64,000 nt of DNA from Asticcacaulis currens (GTDB lineage Bacteria; Pseudomonadota; Alphaproteobacteria; Caulobacterales; Caulobacteraceae): NCBI RefSeq assembly GCF_028550395.1, contig NZ_JAQQKW010000010.1:1-64000 (forward strand). The letters run 5' to 3'. This document shows, piece after piece, positions 35,286 to 42,761 of the stretch (its first letter is position 1; each line of letters begins with the position of its first letter). Made by a program: the position numbers and the translations under genes. The notes under the pieces were generated by a model. The model saw nothing but the letters and a program-made list of their open reading frames with translations. It made no database searches and was not told the DNA's origin.

Positions 35286-36491
35286 TCAACTCCTTCGGCA
35301 GTTCAAATAGCCCTCCCAGGTGTCCATAAGCCTCCGCCGCTTTTCGAGTGCATCCCCGCGGCGATAAGCGCGCTCGGTCATATCGCCCACAGTGTGAGCC
35401 AACGCCGCCTCGGCGATCTCACGAGCGAAGTCCGTTTCTTCGCCGCACCAGTCACGGAACGCCGAGCGGAAGCCATGCGGCGTAAAGTGGCCTTTTTCCA
35501 TCCGACGCAGTTGCATGGTCAGTGACATGACCGACAACTGACCTGCCGTCGCTCCCCGAAACACAAAGCCTGTGGCTTTCGGCTGTTCACTATCGGAGGT
35601 CAAAAGCGATAGGAGCCGAACGGAGTCGAGTATTTCAATGGCTCGCTCGGTCAGTGGTACTCTGTGTTCACGCCCGGCCTTCATCCGTCTGGCTGGGACC
35701 GTCCAGACCTTTGCGTCAAGGTCCACCTCTTCCCACGTCATCCCCAAGACTTCGCCGGATCGCGCCGCACACAGGATGAGAAACTCCAGGGCAAGGGCCG
35801 ACATATTTTCCCGCTGGCGCAAGTCCTGAACAAATGCTGGCACCTCTGAGTAGGGCATCGCCGCATGGTGACCGCGCGTTAGCTTATGTCGTTTCGGCAG
35901 CAGGTGATCAAGGTGGCCTTTCCAGCGGGCCGGATTAGCTCTGGAACGGAGCCCCTTCGCGGCGGCGGCGTCAAGCACCCTTTCAACCCGGCCTCTCAAA
36001 CGCGATGCCGTCTCCGGTATGGTGTGCCAGATCGGCTTGAGGACCTTGAGAACATCTTGCGTGTCGATATCATTGACCGGCATTTCCCAGAGAGGCTTGC
36101 AGTATTCACGTAGCGTGTACCGCCATTGTGCCCGGTGTTTGTCGTTTCGCCATTGCAACTCTATGTCTGACAGCATTTGCTCCGCAAATACGCCGAAGGC
36201 AGGCTTTTCACGCTTGGCTTCCTCCTCCGCACGTCGCACGGCTAAGGGGTCCTGAGGGTTGGTCCGGTCCTTAAGGAGCCTCAGAGCATCCCTCGCGGCT
36301 TCTCTCGCATCGGCCAGCCCTATGGCCGGGAACGGCCCCAACCCCATTTCTTTCTGCGAGCCATTCCAGCGATAGATAAATAGCCACGATTTGCCCCCTG
36401 TCTTCGTGACCTGAAGGTACAGATTGTTTCCGTCTGAGTACCGGCCCGGCACGTTGAGAGCCTCAATCCGCTTCGTCGTAAAGGTCGCCAT
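35286..36491 (-). CDS. int: P4-type tyrosine site-specific integrase
   Basis: A 401-residue tyrosine recombinase that would insert and excise the element at tRNA-Ser. The N-terminal DUF4102 arm-binding domain (about 1-90) shows DGNNLYLQVTKTGGKSWLF and KEMGLGPFPAIGLADAREAA. The catalytic domain carries R244 (AARSGE), H339-x-x-R342 (TPHGFRSAFRDW), H366 (ALAHTVGD) and the nucleophile Y376 (AYRRGD); all are intact. It reads inward from the right end, 160 bases from attR. Start: ATG at 36491. Confidence 0.96.
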   Translation of the reverse strand: MATFTTKRIEALNVPGRYSDGNNLYLQVTKTGGKSWLFIYRWNGSQKEMGLGPFPAIGLADAREAARDALRLLKDRTNPQDPLAVRRAEEEAKREKPAFGVFAEQMLSDIELQWRNDKHRAQWRYTLREYCKPLWEMPVNDIDTQDVLKVLKPIWHTIPETASRLRGRVERVLDAAAAKGLRSRANPARWKGHLDHLLPKRHKLTRGHHAAMPYSEVPAFVQDLRQRENMSALALEFLILCAARSGEVLGMTWEEVDLDAKVWTVPARRMKAGREHRVPLTERAIEILDSVRLLSLLTSDSEQPKATGFVFRGATAGQLSVMSLTMQLRRMEKGHFTPHGFRSAFRDWCGEETDFAREIAEAALAHTVGDMTERAYRRGDALEKRRRLMDTWEGYLNCRRS

Positions 36492-36509
36492 TCGTCATTC
36501 CCCTAATCT

Positions 36510-36533
36510 CACCCCAGCACTGACCCCAGCGGG
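36510..36533 (+). repeat. ACCCCAGC double repeat near attR
   Basis: CACCCCAGCACTGACCCCAG, continuing CGG, is a near copy of 22201-22224 in the same orientation, with two ACCCCAGC units 13 bases apart. It lies just upstream of int. Confidence 0.55.
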
Positions 36534-36650
36534 AGCCAAAATTAGCCGGGAACCCAGATGGATGATTTCGGACGAATTGAATCACTTTCTACAAATAAAT
36601 CAACGCACTCTCATACGAACTTAGACGACGCTGGACGCACTTCAAAAGGA

Positions 36651-36664
36651 CTCTCTGTCCGCCA
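36651..36664 (+). repeat. attR, 14-bp direct repeat
   Basis: CTCTCTGTCCGCCA, identical to the 3' end of tRNA-Ser at 22133-22146. The bases before it do not continue the tRNA, so this copy marks the right end of the element. Confidence 0.85.
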
Positions 36665-36730
36665 TTATTTTCCCATTATCGGTTCAAATATCCAAGCTGC
36701 GGGTGGCTGCGGATCAGCTTCGTACCGCGC

Positions 36731-36838
36731 GTGGGCGGCATCGTCCTGCTGGTCATTTATTGCCTGAAAGGCATGGAGGGCCCCAACTTGTACGACGGTG
36801 GTCCGACCACGGCGCAGATCGCAGACACCTTCCAATAA
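36731..36838 (+). CDS. small membrane peptide frame next to attR
   Basis: A 35-codon frame from GTG at 36731 to TAA at 36836-36838. The product starts with a hydrophobic helix (GGIVLLVIYCL) and a soluble tail ending TTAQIADTFQ. The frame is open further upstream (CGWLRISFVPRV) back towards attR but has no better start. A strong terminator follows six bases later, which argues that something is transcribed here. It could be a genuine small gene downstream of the tRNA, or the 3' part of a gene whose 5' end was displaced when the element inserted. Confidence 0.4.
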   Translation: MGGIVLLVIYCLKGMEGPNLYDGGPTTAQIADTFQ

Positions 36839-36843
36839 CAGGC

Positions 36844-36875
36844 GAGGCCGGGACAAAAGCCCCGGCCTCTTTTTT
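36844..36875 (+). terminator. intrinsic terminator downstream of attR
   Basis: GAGGCCGGG and CCCGGCCTC pair around ACAAAAGC, followed by TTTTTT. On the other strand it also lies 16 bases past the end of the CVNH gene, where a shorter A/T run could let it serve both directions. Confidence 0.9.
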
Positions 36876-36890
36876 GACCTCAGTCCGGCA

Positions 36891-37622
36891 TTACCAGTTG
36901 CGGCAGACCAGATTGCCGTTGCTGTTTTCCACCTGACTGCCGTTGCAATCGCTCAAGGACAGGGCCGTCAGGCGATAATCGCCCCATTTGTCACGGCAAC
37001 GGGCCGTCAGACGGTCCCCCTGCAGGGAAATATCGCGGCAGGTATCGCGGTAATTGCCTGACGGCAGACGCCCGCCGCTATAGCCCGCGCCTTCGCATTG
37101 CAGGGTCCCGTTGAGATTTTCGACGCGACCGCCGCGACATTCACGCAAACGCAGGTCGGTGTAGTTATAGCCGCCTTCGCGCATCCGGCAGCGCGCCGTC
37201 AGGCGATCACCCTGCACCCGGATATCGCGGCAGGTCTGGAGATAGTTGCCGTCGGGCAGGCGGTCGTCGTTCCAGCCGCCGCCTCCGCCCCAGTTGCCAC
37301 CCCAGTCACCGCCGCCCCGGCCGCCTTCGCAACGCAGGGTGCCGCGGTCATTTTCGACCGAGCCGCCGCGGCAATCGCGCAGCGAAAGCGTCGAATAGTT
37401 ATAGTAGCCGCTCTTGGCGCGGCAGCGCGCGGACAGGACGTCTCCGCGAATTTCGATATCGCGGCAGCTTTCGCGATAGGAGCCGGCGGGCAACCCGCCC
37501 CAGCGGCGATCATCGTCGCGGTCCTGCCAGCGACCGCTGGCATAGCTGTCCTGAGCAGAGGCAGCCCCGGCAGACAGGCCACAGACCAGTGCAAGGGCGA
37601 AAAGGGTAAGAAGACGGCGCAT
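36891..37622 (-). CDS. secreted protein with three CVNH (cyanovirin-N-like) repeats
   Basis: A 243-residue exported protein. Residues 1-23 are a signal peptide ending ASAQ. Three repeats follow (about 44-99, 121-178, 186-241), each with the pattern LP-x-G-x-Y-x-x-x-C-R-D-I, L-x-A-R-C-R, L-x-L-x-x-C and VEN-x-x-G-x-L-x-C, four cysteines per repeat, which is the CyanoVirin-N homology fold. A glycine/tryptophan-rich linker (100-118) separates repeats 1 and 2. CVNH domains commonly bind mannose-type glycans, so this may be a periplasmic or secreted lectin; activity is inferred. Start: ATG at 37622 with GGAGAG upstream. Confidence 0.85.
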   Translation of the reverse strand: MRRLLTLFALALVCGLSAGAASAQDSYASGRWQDRDDDRRWGGLPAGSYRESCRDIEIRGDVLSARCRAKSGYYNYSTLSLRDCRGGSVENDRGTLRCEGGRGGGDWGGNWGGGGGWNDDRLPDGNYLQTCRDIRVQGDRLTARCRMREGGYNYTDLRLRECRGGRVENLNGTLQCEGAGYSGGRLPSGNYRDTCRDISLQGDRLTARCRDKWGDYRLTALSLSDCNGSQVENSNGNLVCRNW

Positions 37623-37718
37623 GGGTTTCTCTCCGTGTGGTGAGGCCATCTAGCGCCCGTCTTTCTGAACCGTAGCTGAACAGCCGAACAGGTAGGTCTT
37701 CTACCTGCCCGCAGCGGA

Positions 37719-38483
37719 TCAGGCCGCGACCGACACGGATGTCTGGCTTTGCACCTGATCCGCCAGTACCCTGGTCATGGATTGTATCCATTGAGTCGTC
37801 AGAGCCGCCAGCCTGGCCGCCGTGCCCTCATCGACGGTCGTACCTGTCGCCGACGACGCGGTGTCTTCGCTTTCAGAGGTCTGAGCGAACGCCTCCATAG
37901 GCGGAGGCGGCGGGCCTTCGGCGCGCCTCTTTTCATCAAAGGTCGATTTTTCGCTCTCGGTGACCGAGCCGTCGCCATCCGCATCCATCTTTGAGAAGAG
38001 TTCAGTGAGGCGCGCGGTTTTGTCGGTGTCTTCCGTATCTTCGGTTTCATCGCTCTCAGACGACGCCAGCATCTCATCGAGACTGACCGTGCCGTCCTGA
38101 TTGGTGTCGAGTGCGTCGAAACGCATCGGTTTCTGACCACCACCCCCTCCGGCCGCGCCACCGGGCGGCGGGCCCATGGGCCGATCCTGCCCGCCTTCCT
38201 GAGCCTGCAACATGCCGCTCATGGTTTGTGACGACATCTGGCTCTGGAAGACACTCAGGCCTTCCTCTTCGCTTACCGAGCCATCGCTGTTGCTGTCCAT
38301 ACGGGCAAAGCGTTCAGCGATTTTCGCACTGTCTTCTGTGCCGCCCCTACCCTTCGTCTTTTCGCTGGCGGAGGCGGTCATCTCCTCCAGCGTTATTCCG
38401 CCGTCGCTGTTTGCGTCGATCTTCGAAAACATCTTCGCGTGCATTTGCGACATAGCGGAGGCCGACATAGATCCAATCTGCAT
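37719..38483 (-). CDS. EF-hand calcium-binding protein (four loops)
   Basis: A 254-residue protein with four canonical EF-hand loops: DANSDGGITLEE (from D23), DSNSDGSVSEEE (from D63), DTNQDGTVSLDE (from D126) and DADGDGSVTESE (from D167). A proline/glycine-rich linker (103-117) divides the two pairs. No signal peptide is evident, and the C-terminus is an amphipathic helix (TQWIQSMTRVLADQVQ). Such proteins act as Ca2+ sensors or buffers. The start ATG at 38483 is the first in frame. A second EF-hand gene is divergently transcribed 312 bases away, which suggests a calcium-related locus. Confidence 0.85.
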   Translation of the reverse strand: MQIGSMSASAMSQMHAKMFSKIDANSDGGITLEEMTASASEKTKGRGGTEDSAKIAERFARMDSNSDGSVSEEEGLSVFQSQMSSQTMSGMLQAQEGGQDRPMGPPPGGAAGGGGGQKPMRFDALDTNQDGTVSLDEMLASSESDETEDTEDTDKTARLTELFSKMDADGDGSVTESEKSTFDEKRRAEGPPPPPMEAFAQTSESEDTASSATGTTVDEGTAARLAALTTQWIQSMTRVLADQVQSQTSVSVAA

Positions 38484-38795
38484 CTGTCATCTCCGTTCAA
38501 GTACTTGCCTCTAATGACAAGTGCCAAAACGGAAGCAATTCCTTATTAACAAAGCATTTATTTAATAACAATTTCAATGACTTGCATAATTTGTCACAAT
38601 TTTGCCTTATTCAATGCTTTCGGACCCACTTTCACTACACCCATTACACAAATCCCGACAAATTTTCCGTCAGGCAAAAACGCCTGATCGCAGGGGCGCT
38701 AAATTTTCCCCTTGCATGTCAGTCACGCCATAATCACACCATCTAAAAATCACATAGAGACCCGACAACAGACCCAAATCGGCGGAACCAGAGTC
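38484..38795. other. AT-rich divergent promoter region between two EF-hand genes
   Basis: About 310 bases, strikingly AT-rich for this genome in its first half (38520-38620). A TCAGGC-AAAAA-C-GCCTGA hairpin lies at 38670-38687. Promoters for both EF-hand genes must be here, but no -35/-10 pair was convincing. Confidence 0.45.
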
Positions 38796-39521
38796 ATGAC
38801 CTTCAAAAAAATTTCCCTTTGCGGCCTTCTGATCGCTTGTCTCGCCCCTTCGGCCATGGCTCAGCCCCCGCGTTCCGCCCCGCCGCCGACCGGCGAAGCG
38901 CCGCCAGAAACGCCCAGTGGTCGCACCGTCGGACAGGCCGTCTTCTTCAGTCCGTCGGGCGAAGTGTTCAAGGCCCCGCTAAAAGACCCCTACCCGGTCG
39001 TGCTGTGGTTCAACGGCGCCGACACCAATAAGGACGGGGCTCTGAGTCCGGATGAGTTTCTGGCCGACGCCATGCGCTTTTTTGCCATCGTGGACCGCGA
39101 CGGCCGGGGGGTGATCACCTCGCAGGACAATACCTATTACGAAACCGAGCTGGCCCCCGAAATCACCGGCTTCAGCCCGCTGGTGGCGCAGCCCAGAAAC
39201 CCGCGTACCACCGATGAGGATGGCGACAAGACCGGGGCGGCCAACCGCTATATCAAGAGCGTGCAGGGCGCGGCGCAGTTCAGTCTGATCAATGAGCCGC
39301 AGCCCATCCGTGCCGCCGACGCCAATTTTGACTATCGCATCACGATCGAGGAATGGACCCGCGCCACGTCGCAGCGCTTCCGACTGCTGGACGCCAACAA
39401 GGACGGCAAGCTGACCCTGGATGAGTTGCCCAAAACACCTCTGCAAAAAGGGCTGGAACAACGCGCCGCCGAACGCGAAAAGGACCAGAAGAAAAAAGGC
39501 GGCCTGTTCGGCGGCTGGTAA
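38796..39521 (+). CDS. exported EF-hand domain protein
   Basis: A 241-residue protein with a signal peptide (residues 1-22, ending SAMA), then a proline-rich segment (24-42). EF-hand loops: DTNKDGALSPDE (from D76), a weaker one with DRDGRGVITSQD, and a C-terminal pair with ANFDYRITIEEW and DANKDGKLTLDE. The last residues are lysine-rich (EKDQKKKGGLF). It is probably periplasmic and binds calcium. Start: ATG at 38796 opens on the signal peptide; the frame runs upstream another 28 codons without features. Confidence 0.8.
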   Translation: MTFKKISLCGLLIACLAPSAMAQPPRSAPPPTGEAPPETPSGRTVGQAVFFSPSGEVFKAPLKDPYPVVLWFNGADTNKDGALSPDEFLADAMRFFAIVDRDGRGVITSQDNTYYETELAPEITGFSPLVAQPRNPRTTDEDGDKTGAANRYIKSVQGAAQFSLINEPQPIRAADANFDYRITIEEWTRATSQRFRLLDANKDGKLTLDELPKTPLQKGLEQRAAEREKDQKKKGGLFGGW

Positions 39522-39553
39522 GACGTTTTAAAATCAAACGTTTAGTATTATTT

Positions 39554-39592
39554 GAAACAGGTTGCCATGTTGTTGCATTGGCAACCTGTTTC
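39554..39592 (+). terminator. long hairpin, probable terminator
   Basis: A 14-bp perfect stem, GAAACAGGTTGCCA and TGGCAACCTGTTTC, around an 11-base loop. It lies 33 bases after the EF-hand gene and is followed by ATTTGTG; the T-run is weak. Confidence 0.7.
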
Positions 39593-39766
39593 ATTTGTGT
39601 CACAAGAAACTTTCCAGCAAATTTTTGCGAAACTGTGCAAAATTATTGCGGTTAGCGCGCATAAAAAAGCAAATTCCATCTAATTACACCCCTTAAGCGC
39701 GTTTATTCTCGCCGCCCCTGTCGGAACATGCTAACTGCCCTGCCTTCCAAAAGACCGGAACGATAA

Positions 39767-40534
39767 GTGGCGAAGACAGTGAAACAGGTTCATAAACTCG
39801 GATTGTTCGGGCTGGGGGCCTTCGGGCGGCTGATTGTCCGACATCTCGCCCCCTATTTCGACATTCTGGCCTGTGACCCGTCGCCCGAGGCCAGGGCCTA
39901 CGCCAAACGCCACAATGTCTCACTGGTCTCGCTCGAAGAGGCAGCCGCCTGTCAGGTGGTGATCCTCGCCACGCCGATCCGCACCCTGAAAGACCTGGCT
40001 GCGAAGATCGCGCCGCATGTGCCGCTCAATGGTCTGGTCATCGACGTCGGCTCGGTCAAGGTCAAGCCGGCCGCGTGGCTTCAGGAGGCCCTGCCGCCGC
40101 AGGTGTCGATCCTGTGCACCCACCCGTTGTTCGGACCGCAATCGGCGCGCTATGGCATACACGATATGGAAATCGTCGTGTGTCCGGTGCGCGTGCGGCA
40201 CCTGACACCAATCGTGCGCTTTCTGGAAAAGACGCTTGATCTGAAAGTGTCGATGGCGACACCCGAAATCCACGATCGCGCCCTCGCCGCGGTGCAGGGC
40301 CTGACGCACATGATCGCCAAGGTCCTGAGCGGCCTTGAGCCCCTGCCGCGCGTCCATACCACGCGCTCCTACGACCTGATGATGCAGGGCGTGGGGCTGG
40401 TCCAGGGCGATTCGGATGAGTTGTTTATGTCGATCGAGCGCGATAATCCGTTTGCGTCCGAAATCCGCAAGCGCTTCTTTGCCGAGATCGACAGCCTGCG
40501 TGAGCGGCTGGAAGCGCACCGTCAAGCGGATTGA
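39767..40534 (+). CDS. prephenate dehydrogenase family protein
   Basis: A 255-residue NAD(P)-binding enzyme of the TyrA/prephenate (or arogenate) dehydrogenase family in tyrosine synthesis. The dinucleotide motif is GLFGLGAFGR near 12-21; DVGSVK near 92-97 and THPLFGP near 115-121 are family signatures with the catalytic histidine. It lacks the C-terminal extension and ACT domain of longer enzymes. Start: GTG at 39767 with GGAA nine bases upstream. It stands alone. Confidence 0.82.
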   Translation: MAKTVKQVHKLGLFGLGAFGRLIVRHLAPYFDILACDPSPEARAYAKRHNVSLVSLEEAAACQVVILATPIRTLKDLAAKIAPHVPLNGLVIDVGSVKVKPAAWLQEALPPQVSILCTHPLFGPQSARYGIHDMEIVVCPVRVRHLTPIVRFLEKTLDLKVSMATPEIHDRALAAVQGLTHMIAKVLSGLEPLPRVHTTRSYDLMMQGVGLVQGDSDELFMSIERDNPFASEIRKRFFAEIDSLRERLEAHRQAD

Positions 40535-40570
40535 TCGCTGCCTTACCCGCAGCCGCGCGCCTAAGCTTCG

Positions 40571-40744
40571 CTAGAGAAGGTCAGGTTTTGCGTTCCGTGC
40601 GATCACATCTTCCGCTGACATCCGGAAATAGGTTACATCAGGTGCCGAAAAAGCAGCGACCAATTGCGCTCGAAGCGCGGTAAAGGCTGCGTCTGTCAGG
40701 TCCACCCTCTCTTCGTCGCTCCATTCGCCGTTACAATCACTCAT
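40571..40744 (-). CDS. 57-residue acidic small protein downstream of the Kef antiporter
   Basis: A short gene read from the DNA: ATG at 40744, TAG at 40571-40573. GGAGG lies about 12 bases upstream and a GGGAG touches the ATG. The product (SDCNGEWSDEERVDLTDAAF, then a helix and a tail with MSAEDVIARNAKPDLL) is soluble and acidic. It begins four bases after the stop of the antiporter gene, so the two are likely one operon. The tail resembles short bacterial addiction or stability proteins, but there is no partner gene, so no function is assigned. Confidence 0.6.
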   Translation of the reverse strand: MSDCNGEWSDEERVDLTDAAFTALRAQLVAAFSAPDVTYFRMSAEDVIARNAKPDLL

Positions 40745-40748
40745 CTCC

Positions 40749-42575
40749 CTACCCCTCCACCGCCTTGATACTGCGTTTGGTAGTACGCAGGATACGCGGG
40801 ACGCGGCCGTCGGGGGCGTATTTGAGCAGGTCCTGACGGAACTCGTCGCGCTTTTCGTGCACGGAGGCCAGCACCAGCCCCATCGGTACGCCCAGATCGA
40901 CCAGCGTGTTTTCCGCCAGTTGCAGCGAGGCCTCGATGGTTTCAGGCACCGCGTCGGTCACCCCCAGTTCGTAGAGTTTTTCCGCGTGACCGGCATCCTT
41001 GGCACGGACGATCAGACCGACATCCTGACGTACCTGACGCACGGCGGTCACTACGGCGTCGGTGAAGGTCGCATTCGACACGGTCACCACCACCGCACGC
41101 ACATTGTCCACGCCCATACGGTGCAGCATATCGACGTGCGAGGCGTCGCCATACCAGGCTTCGACACCGTCCTTACGCGCCCGTGACGCCACCCGTGCAT
41201 TGGCGTCAATCACCGCAAAGGATATGTCGTGCCGACGCAGCATGTCCGCCACCAGCTCACCCACACGGCCGTAGCCGACCACCAGCACATCAACCTGCTC
41301 AGAGACATGGGCCGGCGCGACGCTGGTGGCCGTTTCGGCCGTCGTCGTCTTGCGATTTAAACGCGCTCCGACCCCGGCCAGAAGAGGCACCAGGAACATG
41401 CTGACAATGGCCGAAACAATAACCGCGTGACCAAAGCCGACGGGCACCAGCTTGCGCCCCACCGCTTCGTCGATAATTACGAAGGCGAATTCCCCTGCGG
41501 GTGCCAGTACCAGCGCCGCCTCCAGCGCCCCGCGCCAGCTCAGGCCGAAGCCGCGCGCCAGCGGTGTGACCACAGCCACCTTCAGTACGATCAGGCCGAG
41601 CGTCAGGCCCAGCACCAGTACCGGCTCGGACATCACGGCCGCAAAGTCGAGACGCGCCCCCACGGTAACGAAGAACAGGCCCAGCAACAGGCCCTTGAAG
41701 GGCTCCACCATCATTTCGATTTCGCGCCGGTACTCGGTTTCGGCCAGCAGCACCCCGGCGATAAAGGCCCCCAGCCCCATGCTTAAGCCCGCCCAGACCG
41801 CCAGTTGCCCGGACACCAGTACGACAAGGAAGCAGGCGGCCATGAAAAGCTCGGCGCTCTTGGCCATGGCTGCCGAACGGAACAGGGGGCGCATCAGAAG
41901 ACGCCCGCCCACCACCAGCAGCGCCATGGCCACCACCGCCGGAATGAGGGTCAGAAGTCCGCTGATGCCGAAGGACTCGCCCCCGGACGCCAGCACCACC
42001 ACCGTGATCAGTATGGGCGCGACGGCCAGATCCTGCGCCAGCAAAACGGCAAACACGCTGCGGCCGGTCGGGGAATTGAGACGTTTACGCTCGGCCAGAA
42101 CGGGCATGACCATGGCCGTGGACGACAGGGCCAGCCCCATCGCCACGGCGACTGCGCCGCCAAGGCTGTGGCCGATCAGCAGAAACAGGCCGGTCAGCAC
42201 CGCCGCGCTGAAGACGATCTGCGATACCCCCAGCCCGAAGACCATCCGCCGCAACGCCTTCAGACGTTCCCAGGTCAGTTCCAGCCCGATGGAGAACAGC
42301 AGAAAGACGACACCCAGTTCCGCCAGTTGGTGGACGTCCTGCGTCTGGGAGATCGTGAAAACCGAGAGGAAGGGGATCGTATCTTCCAGCCGCCCCAGAC
42401 CGAACGGCCCCAGCAGCGCGCCCACCAGCAGGAAACCCAGAACCGGCGATACGCGAAAGCGCAGGAAGAAGGGCACGAACACCGCTGCCGCAATGAGAAA
42501 GGCGATCCCCGACGACGATGTGCCGGCGTGCGCCACGTGTTGCGCGCTGCCCTCAGGCAGCAGATTCGTCACCAA
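40749..42575 (-). CDS. CPA2-family monovalent cation:proton antiporter (KefB/KefC-like)
   Basis: A roughly 608-residue membrane protein. About twelve hydrophobic helices (residues 20-390) include GLALSSTAMVMPVLAE and LLAQDLAVAPILI, typical of Kef exchangers. A cytoplasmic RCK/TrkA-N domain follows (about 415-540) with VLVVGYGRVGELVADML and the acidic residue after the second strand (VIDAN). It would exchange K+ or Na+ for H+. Start: the TTG at 42575 has a strong GGAGGGG nine bases upstream and is preferred; an ATG at 42632 in frame lacks a ribosome site. The 57-residue gene follows directly. The opposite strand is long and open but shows only shadow sequence. Confidence 0.88.
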   Translation of the reverse strand: MVTNLLPEGSAQHVAHAGTSSSGIAFLIAAAVFVPFFLRFRVSPVLGFLLVGALLGPFGLGRLEDTIPFLSVFTISQTQDVHQLAELGVVFLLFSIGLELTWERLKALRRMVFGLGVSQIVFSAAVLTGLFLLIGHSLGGAVAVAMGLALSSTAMVMPVLAERKRLNSPTGRSVFAVLLAQDLAVAPILITVVVLASGGESFGISGLLTLIPAVVAMALLVVGGRLLMRPLFRSAAMAKSAELFMAACFLVVLVSGQLAVWAGLSMGLGAFIAGVLLAETEYRREIEMMVEPFKGLLLGLFFVTVGARLDFAAVMSEPVLVLGLTLGLIVLKVAVVTPLARGFGLSWRGALEAALVLAPAGEFAFVIIDEAVGRKLVPVGFGHAVIVSAIVSMFLVPLLAGVGARLNRKTTTAETATSVAPAHVSEQVDVLVVGYGRVGELVADMLRRHDISFAVIDANARVASRARKDGVEAWYGDASHVDMLHRMGVDNVRAVVVTVSNATFTDAVVTAVRQVRQDVGLIVRAKDAGHAEKLYELGVTDAVPETIEASLQLAENTLVDLGVPMGLVLASVHEKRDEFRQDLLKYAPDGRVPRILRTTKRSIKAVEG

Positions 42576-42761
42576 GGCGAGTTCCCCTCCATACAGACAA
42601 ACGAATTTCCCCTGTCCGGCAAGGTGACCCATGCCACGCAATTATGAAAGAAAATTTATGAGACGCCGCCCAAAAAATGCGCCATGGTGCCGCTTTGTTG
42701 CAAATGAACCCATCTGCCAATCAAAAAACCGCAACCGCTTCCCCAATCCCCGGAAAAGACC

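Larger units (their letters stand above)
22133..36664. mobile_element. integrative mobilizable element in tRNA-Ser(GGA)
   Basis: The region between two copies of CTCTCTGTCCGCCA, one being the tRNA 3' end, holds a P4-type integrase, an excisionase-like HTH protein, an RHH protein, a DUF3363 relaxase and cargo genes. No type IV secretion or coupling-protein genes are present, so the element could be mobilized by a helper but not transfer itself. The cargo half (about 28.7-34.5 kb) is visibly more AT-rich than the flanks. The integrase lies at the end distal to the tRNA and reads inward, which is less common than the tRNA-proximal arrangement. It is about 14.5 kb long. Confidence 0.88.

Noticed and set aside
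34555-35289. Minus-strand frames of 94 to 127 codons between the ATPase and integrase genes
   Set aside because: Overlapping in different phases, biased composition, no motif or ribosome site; at best a degraded gene.
38520-38620. AT-rich stretch considered as a replication origin or CtrA site cluster
   Set aside because: No DnaA-box cluster and no TTAA-N7-TTAA motif could be found there.
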